Of a stretch of 64,000 nt of DNA, positions 60,957 to 64,000 are shown in pieces. This stretch comes from DAITBA01 sp036824005. Its GTDB lineage: Bacteria > Pseudomonadota > Gammaproteobacteria > Burkholderiales > Rhodocyclaceae. The notes beneath the pieces were generated by a model. It did not search any database and was not told the origin of the DNA. It saw only the letters and a list, made by a program, of their open reading frames with translations. The translations under genes were made by a program, and so were the position numbers. The stretch's first letter is position 1. Every line of letters starts with the position of its first letter. The stretch is from contig DAITBA010000013.1 in assembly GCA_036824005.1 (NCBI GenBank), positions 1 to 64,000 of the forward strand, given 5' to 3'.

Positions 60957-62024
60957 ATGGTTAAACAGATCTCGTTCGTGTGGTTAGCAGGCCAATGCAA
61001 AATCGTTGCGGAACCCGTCTGCGGCGTTCCTACTCGGCAAAATGCTTGCCGTACTCGCCTGTACTGTCTCGCATTTTGGCGCGCTGCGGCCTCGGTGCTA
61101 GGCTTCCGCGCGAGGTCTTGCATCAGCCTGCTAGGTGCGGTACTGGCGCTGCTCTTGCCGAGCGTGGTAGCGAGCGCGCCGCCGCCGGCGCCCCAGGAGA
61201 TCGGCGTCGTAACGATCCTCGAAGGCAAGGCATGGCTGACCCGGGGAACCTCGGTCTACGCTCTGGCCGAGGGCACGAGGCTGGAAGCCGGGGACATCCT
61301 CAACACCATCGAACGCACCTACCTGCAGATCGAAGGCGAAGGCCGGCCGACGCTCAGCGTTGGGCCGCAGGCGCAGTTGCTCGTCCCGGCCGGCGCGGAT
61401 GCCACCGTCTCTCTGATACTCACCAAGGGCTGGCTCAAGGTGACGCTGCCAAAAAATGCCAAGCCGTACGCCGTCGTCGTCGGTCCGCGCACCTACAACT
61501 CCGCCCCCGGCGGCGCCTTGGTGCTGAACGCCGCCGACCCCGTCGAGGTGTTTGTCGAGACGGGAGCCCTCAAGGCCAGCGCCCCGGGGCGCAGCGGCCC
61601 GGACAGCACCGTCGGCTCGGGGCAGTACGTGATGGCACGCGGCGCCGAGCCGCTGCGCACCGAAGCGCGCCCCACCCAAGCATTCCTCGCGGCATTGCCG
61701 ATCCCGTTCCGCGACCGGCCGCCGGAACTACTGGCTCGTTACAAGGAAAAGCGCGTCGCGCCCAAACGGGATCGGGATGTCGAATTCGCCGAGGTGGACC
61801 AGTGGCTGCGCATCGTGCCGTCCTGGCGCCGCGAGCTGCTCAGGCGCTTCCAACCGCGATTGAAGGACACCGCCTTCCGCCAGGGAGTCGAGTCACGCAT
61901 CAAGGACTACCCGGAGTGGGACCGCATCCTGCATCCGGAGAAGTACGAACCCAAGCCGCCGGTACCTGCGCCCGCTTCGGCAGCGCCGGCGGAGGTCAGC
62001 AAGCAAGCGCCTGCGCGCTGGTGA
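60957..62024 (+). CDS. FecR-like exported protein
   Basis: 355 aa from ATG 60957. GTG 61095 is a good alternative, because the export signal (SCISLLGAVLALLLPSVVASA) would then lie at the true N-terminus. The mature part starts with a FecR-type beta domain (IGVVTILEGKAWLTRGTSVYAL, EAGDILNTIERTYLQIEGEG, TLSVGPQAQLLV) and ends in a helical, Pro/Ala-rich region. FecR domains of this kind occur beside adenylate-cyclase, FHA or Ser/Thr-kinase genes, and a kinase follows two genes on. Role unknown. Confidence 0.65.
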   Translation: MVKQISFVWLAGQCKIVAEPVCGVPTRQNACRTRLYCLAFWRAAASVLGFRARSCISLLGAVLALLLPSVVASAPPPAPQEIGVVTILEGKAWLTRGTSVYALAEGTRLEAGDILNTIERTYLQIEGEGRPTLSVGPQAQLLVPAGADATVSLILTKGWLKVTLPKNAKPYAVVVGPRTYNSAPGGALVLNAADPVEVFVETGALKASAPGRSGPDSTVGSGQYVMARGAEPLRTEARPTQAFLAALPIPFRDRPPELLARYKEKRVAPKRDRDVEFAEVDQWLRIVPSWRRELLRRFQPRLKDTAFRQGVESRIKDYPEWDRILHPEKYEPKPPVPAPASAAPAEVSKQAPARW

Positions 62025-62049
62025 GGCACCAACAGAGACTGGAGGAGAC

Positions 62050-62922
62050 ATGAAGCTAATCATCAAATTCAACCTCGCATTCCTGTTTATTTTCGGTCTG
62101 GGATTGGCCGTCGTCGGCTACATCTCCAATGACCTGCTCCAGCGCAATGCCCGCGACGAGATCGTCCAGAATGCGCGCATCATGATGGAGTCTGCCCTGG
62201 CGGCGCGCAGCTATACCAGTACTCAGGTGCGGCCACTGCTGGAAACGCAGATGAAGTACACCTTCCTGCCCCAGTCCGTTCCGGCCTATAGCGCCACCGA
62301 GCAGTTCAACGCCCTGCGCAAGACCTACCCCGATTACGCCTACAAGGAAGCCACGCTCAATCCGACCAATCCGCGCGACCGCGCCACGGATTGGGAAGCG
62401 GACATCGTCAACCAATTTCGCCTTGGCAGCAGCGCCAAGGAAATCATCGGCACGCGCGACACCCCGACCGGCCCGGCGCTGTACCTGGCGCGGCCGATCG
62501 AGATCAAGGATCCGGCCTGTATCTATTGCCACGACACACCCGAAACCGCGCCCAAGACGCTCATCGAGCGTTATGGTCCGGCGAACGGCTTCGGCTGGAA
62601 GGTCAATGAAATCGTCGGCGCACAGATCGTCTCCGTGCCAACCACCGTGCCGATCCGCAAGGCCGAGGAGGCGTTCAGGGTGTTCATGATTTCCCTGGCG
62701 AGCGTGCTCGGCGTGTTGTTCGTGCTGCTCAATCTGATGCTGATGGCGATGGTCGTGCGTCCGGTTACCCGCTTGGCGAAGCTCGCCGACGAGGTCAGCC
62801 TGGGCAAGCTCGACGCCCCGGATTTCGCCGCGAAGGGAAAAGACGAGATCAGCCTGCTCGGCCAGTCGCTCAACCGTATGAAGAAGAGCCTGACCGAGGC
62901 GATGCGGCTGCTCGAAACCTAA
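62050..62922 (+). CDS. c-type-heme DUF3365 sensor with HAMP domain
   Basis: 290 aa. Membrane helix 1 (about 8-27), a periplasmic DUF3365 (Tll0287-like) domain with a CIYCH heme-attachment motif near residue 158, membrane helix 2 (about 215-240) and a HAMP domain (VRPVTRLAKLADEVSLGKL). It ends after HAMP with no kinase, cyclase or chemotaxis output, so it must signal through a partner. The Ser/Thr kinase 128 bp downstream is the obvious candidate. Ribosome-binding site GGAGGAG. Confidence 0.85.
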   Translation: MKLIIKFNLAFLFIFGLGLAVVGYISNDLLQRNARDEIVQNARIMMESALAARSYTSTQVRPLLETQMKYTFLPQSVPAYSATEQFNALRKTYPDYAYKEATLNPTNPRDRATDWEADIVNQFRLGSSAKEIIGTRDTPTGPALYLARPIEIKDPACIYCHDTPETAPKTLIERYGPANGFGWKVNEIVGAQIVSVPTTVPIRKAEEAFRVFMISLASVLGVLFVLLNLMLMAMVVRPVTRLAKLADEVSLGKLDAPDFAAKGKDEISLLGQSLNRMKKSLTEAMRLLET

Positions 62923-63049
62923 TGGGCCGACAGAAACCCCTTGAACCGGCACGTCCACGACAAACACTCATGGCACGGCGCCCGCAACCACTCGGTGAGT
63001 GGCTGTGGGTTTGGCGTTTTGTGCAGCTAGCGGGACCCGGTCGCCGCGC

Positions 63050-64000
63050 GTGAACTCCCTCGGCAAATACCAGATCGTCGGCACCCTCGGCAAGGGTGCG
63101 ATGGGCATCGTCTACAAAGGGTTCGACCCCGTGATCGAGCGCCATGTGGCGCTGAAGACGATCCTCAAGGAGCGACTCGCCGAGGGCGACGGCCGGGATC
63201 TGTTGACGCGCTTCAAGGCCGAGGCCCAGGCCGCCGGTCGCTTGGTACACCCCAATATCGTGCAGGTCTATGACTACGGCGAAGATGCCGAAACGGCCTT
63301 CATCGTCATGGAGTACGTGGAGGGGCGCGGGCTGCGGGAATTCCTGCGGGTGCGCCAGTCGATCAGCCTGATCGAGGCGGGCCGGCTCATGGATCAGCTG
63401 CTCGACGCCCTGGCCTACGCCCACGTCCGCGGCGTGGTACATCGCGACATCAAGCCGCCTAACCTGCTGATCACCAACGCCAACCAGCTCAAGGTAACGG
63501 ATTTCGGTATCGCCCGCCTGGGAGACATGCACCTGACGCAGGTCGGCTCGGTCATGGGCACACCGTCGTACATGGCACCGGAGCAGATTGAAGGGTTCGC
63601 GGTGGACGGACGGGCCGACCTGTTTTCGGCCGGGGTCGTGCTCTACGAGTTGCTCACCGGACGCAAACCCTTCGAGGGGGCCACGGAGAGCATCGCCTAC
63701 CAGATCCTGCATACGCCGCATCAGCCGCCGAGCATGCTCAATCCGACGCTGCACGAGCGTTTCGATAACGTCATCGCACGCGCACTGGCGAAACGGCGCG
63801 ATGACCGGTATCCCGATGCCAAGACCTTTGGCCGCGAACTGGTCGAGGCCATCGCGGTGCACGAGGCCAGTGCCCAGGAGCCGACCATCCTGAGCACCAT
63901 CACCGTCGAGGTGGGCAGCGACCGCGGCTCCAGTGCCGGTGGCGGCGGTGCCGGTGGCAGCAGCGCCGGCCGCGAGCCCCAGTCCCAGTCCCGCTCCACG
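63050..64000 (+). CDS. PknB-type Ser/Thr protein kinase (cut by window end)
   Basis: GTG 63050 opens a frame of 317 codons to the window end. A full kinase domain (about 5-265): GKGAMGIVYKG, VALKTI (Lys), VVHRDIKPPNLLI, VTDFGIARLG, MGTPSYMAPEQIEG and ADLFSAGVVLYELLTG. A Gly/Ser-rich linker begins the C-terminal part, which is cut off. All catalytic residues are present. It may be the kinase opposed by the PP2C at 33434 and read by the double-FHA protein at 40924, but they lie 20 kb and more apart. Confidence 0.93.
   Translation, partial: MNSLGKYQIVGTLGKGAMGIVYKGFDPVIERHVALKTILKERLAEGDGRDLLTRFKAEAQAAGRLVHPNIVQVYDYGEDAETAFIVMEYVEGRGLREFLRVRQSISLIEAGRLMDQLLDALAYAHVRGVVHRDIKPPNLLITNANQLKVTDFGIARLGDMHLTQVGSVMGTPSYMAPEQIEGFAVDGRADLFSAGVVLYELLTGRKPFEGATESIAYQILHTPHQPPSMLNPTLHERFDNVIARALAKRRDDRYPDAKTFGRELVEAIAVHEASAQEPTILSTITVEVGSDRGSSAGGGGAGGSSAGREPQSQSRST

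Overview
The window is a GC-rich chromosomal segment that looks betaproteobacterial. The pointers are a homodimeric E1 pyruvate dehydrogenase operon with an HslV-like gene between aceF and lpdA, an ArgA of the kinase-like plus GNAT type, YggX, an AceF and a dihydrolipoyl dehydrogenase that each carry a lipoyl domain, indolepyruvate:ferredoxin oxidoreductase and a TRAP transporter. I would guess a Rhodocyclales or Nitrosomonadales relative, but no rRNA or species marker is present. Metabolic genes are intact. The accessory regions hold many decaying toxin-antitoxin, restriction and mobile genes.

Layout. 1-1.9 kb: a sensor kinase cut by the window edge, divergent from a TRAP solute receptor. 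2.2-8.6 kb: aceE, aceF, HslV-like gene, lpdA. 8.8-15.5 kb: a VapC/Phd pair damaged at its shared start/stop, YidB, rpiA, phoU, yggX, a PAS-GGDEF cyclase and argA. 15.8-26.9 kb: a two-partner-secretion contact-dependent inhibition locus (TpsB, periplasmic PPIase, 1699-aa CdiA-like protein, immunity candidate), IS481 debris, then an orphan toxin-tip/immunity module with a TNT-type toxin, linked to the main gene by a perfect 512-bp repeat. 26.9-29.3 kb: an intact IS1595 element in a conserved gene, an hsdR tail, and a frameshifted DUF433 antitoxin with the remains of its toxin. 29.4-31.7 kb: ada, alkB and a zincin-like protein.

31.9-46.2 kb is the most unusual part. Four small proteins have leaders ending in Gly-Gly at exactly residues 25-26 and cysteine-free, asparagine-rich cores. 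They lie on both sides of a convergent six-gene operon encoding an OprM/NodT-type outer membrane factor, a double-FHA membrane protein, an HlyD-type adaptor, a parvulin without signal peptide, a C39-peptidase ABC exporter with cyclic-nucleotide-binding domains, and a sigma-54 activator without receiver domain. A PP2C phosphatase lies in the same block. Each of the three peptide transcription units and the export operon has a -24/-12 sigma-54 promoter at the expected distance from its first start codon. I read this as one sigma-54 regulon that makes and exports double-glycine peptides, with Ser/Thr phosphorylation as probable control. A PknB-type kinase begins at 63.05 kb.

46.4-54.1 kb: an accessory stretch with an XRE regulator, PrlF/YhaV, ParD with a wrecked ParE, Fic, a TPR protein, an HNH endonuclease, and a truncated DUF2924/serine recombinase module ending near a tRNA-Ala(CGC) gene. 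54.4-60.6 kb: tsaC, purC, purE, folD, iorB and iorA, the last with an FNR-type box upstream. 60.9-64 kb: a FecR-like exported protein, a c-heme DUF3365-HAMP membrane sensor, and the Ser/Thr kinase cut by the window end. A CACCAAG-type inverted repeat occurs at least three times, once inside lpdA where it codes for part of the interdomain linker.
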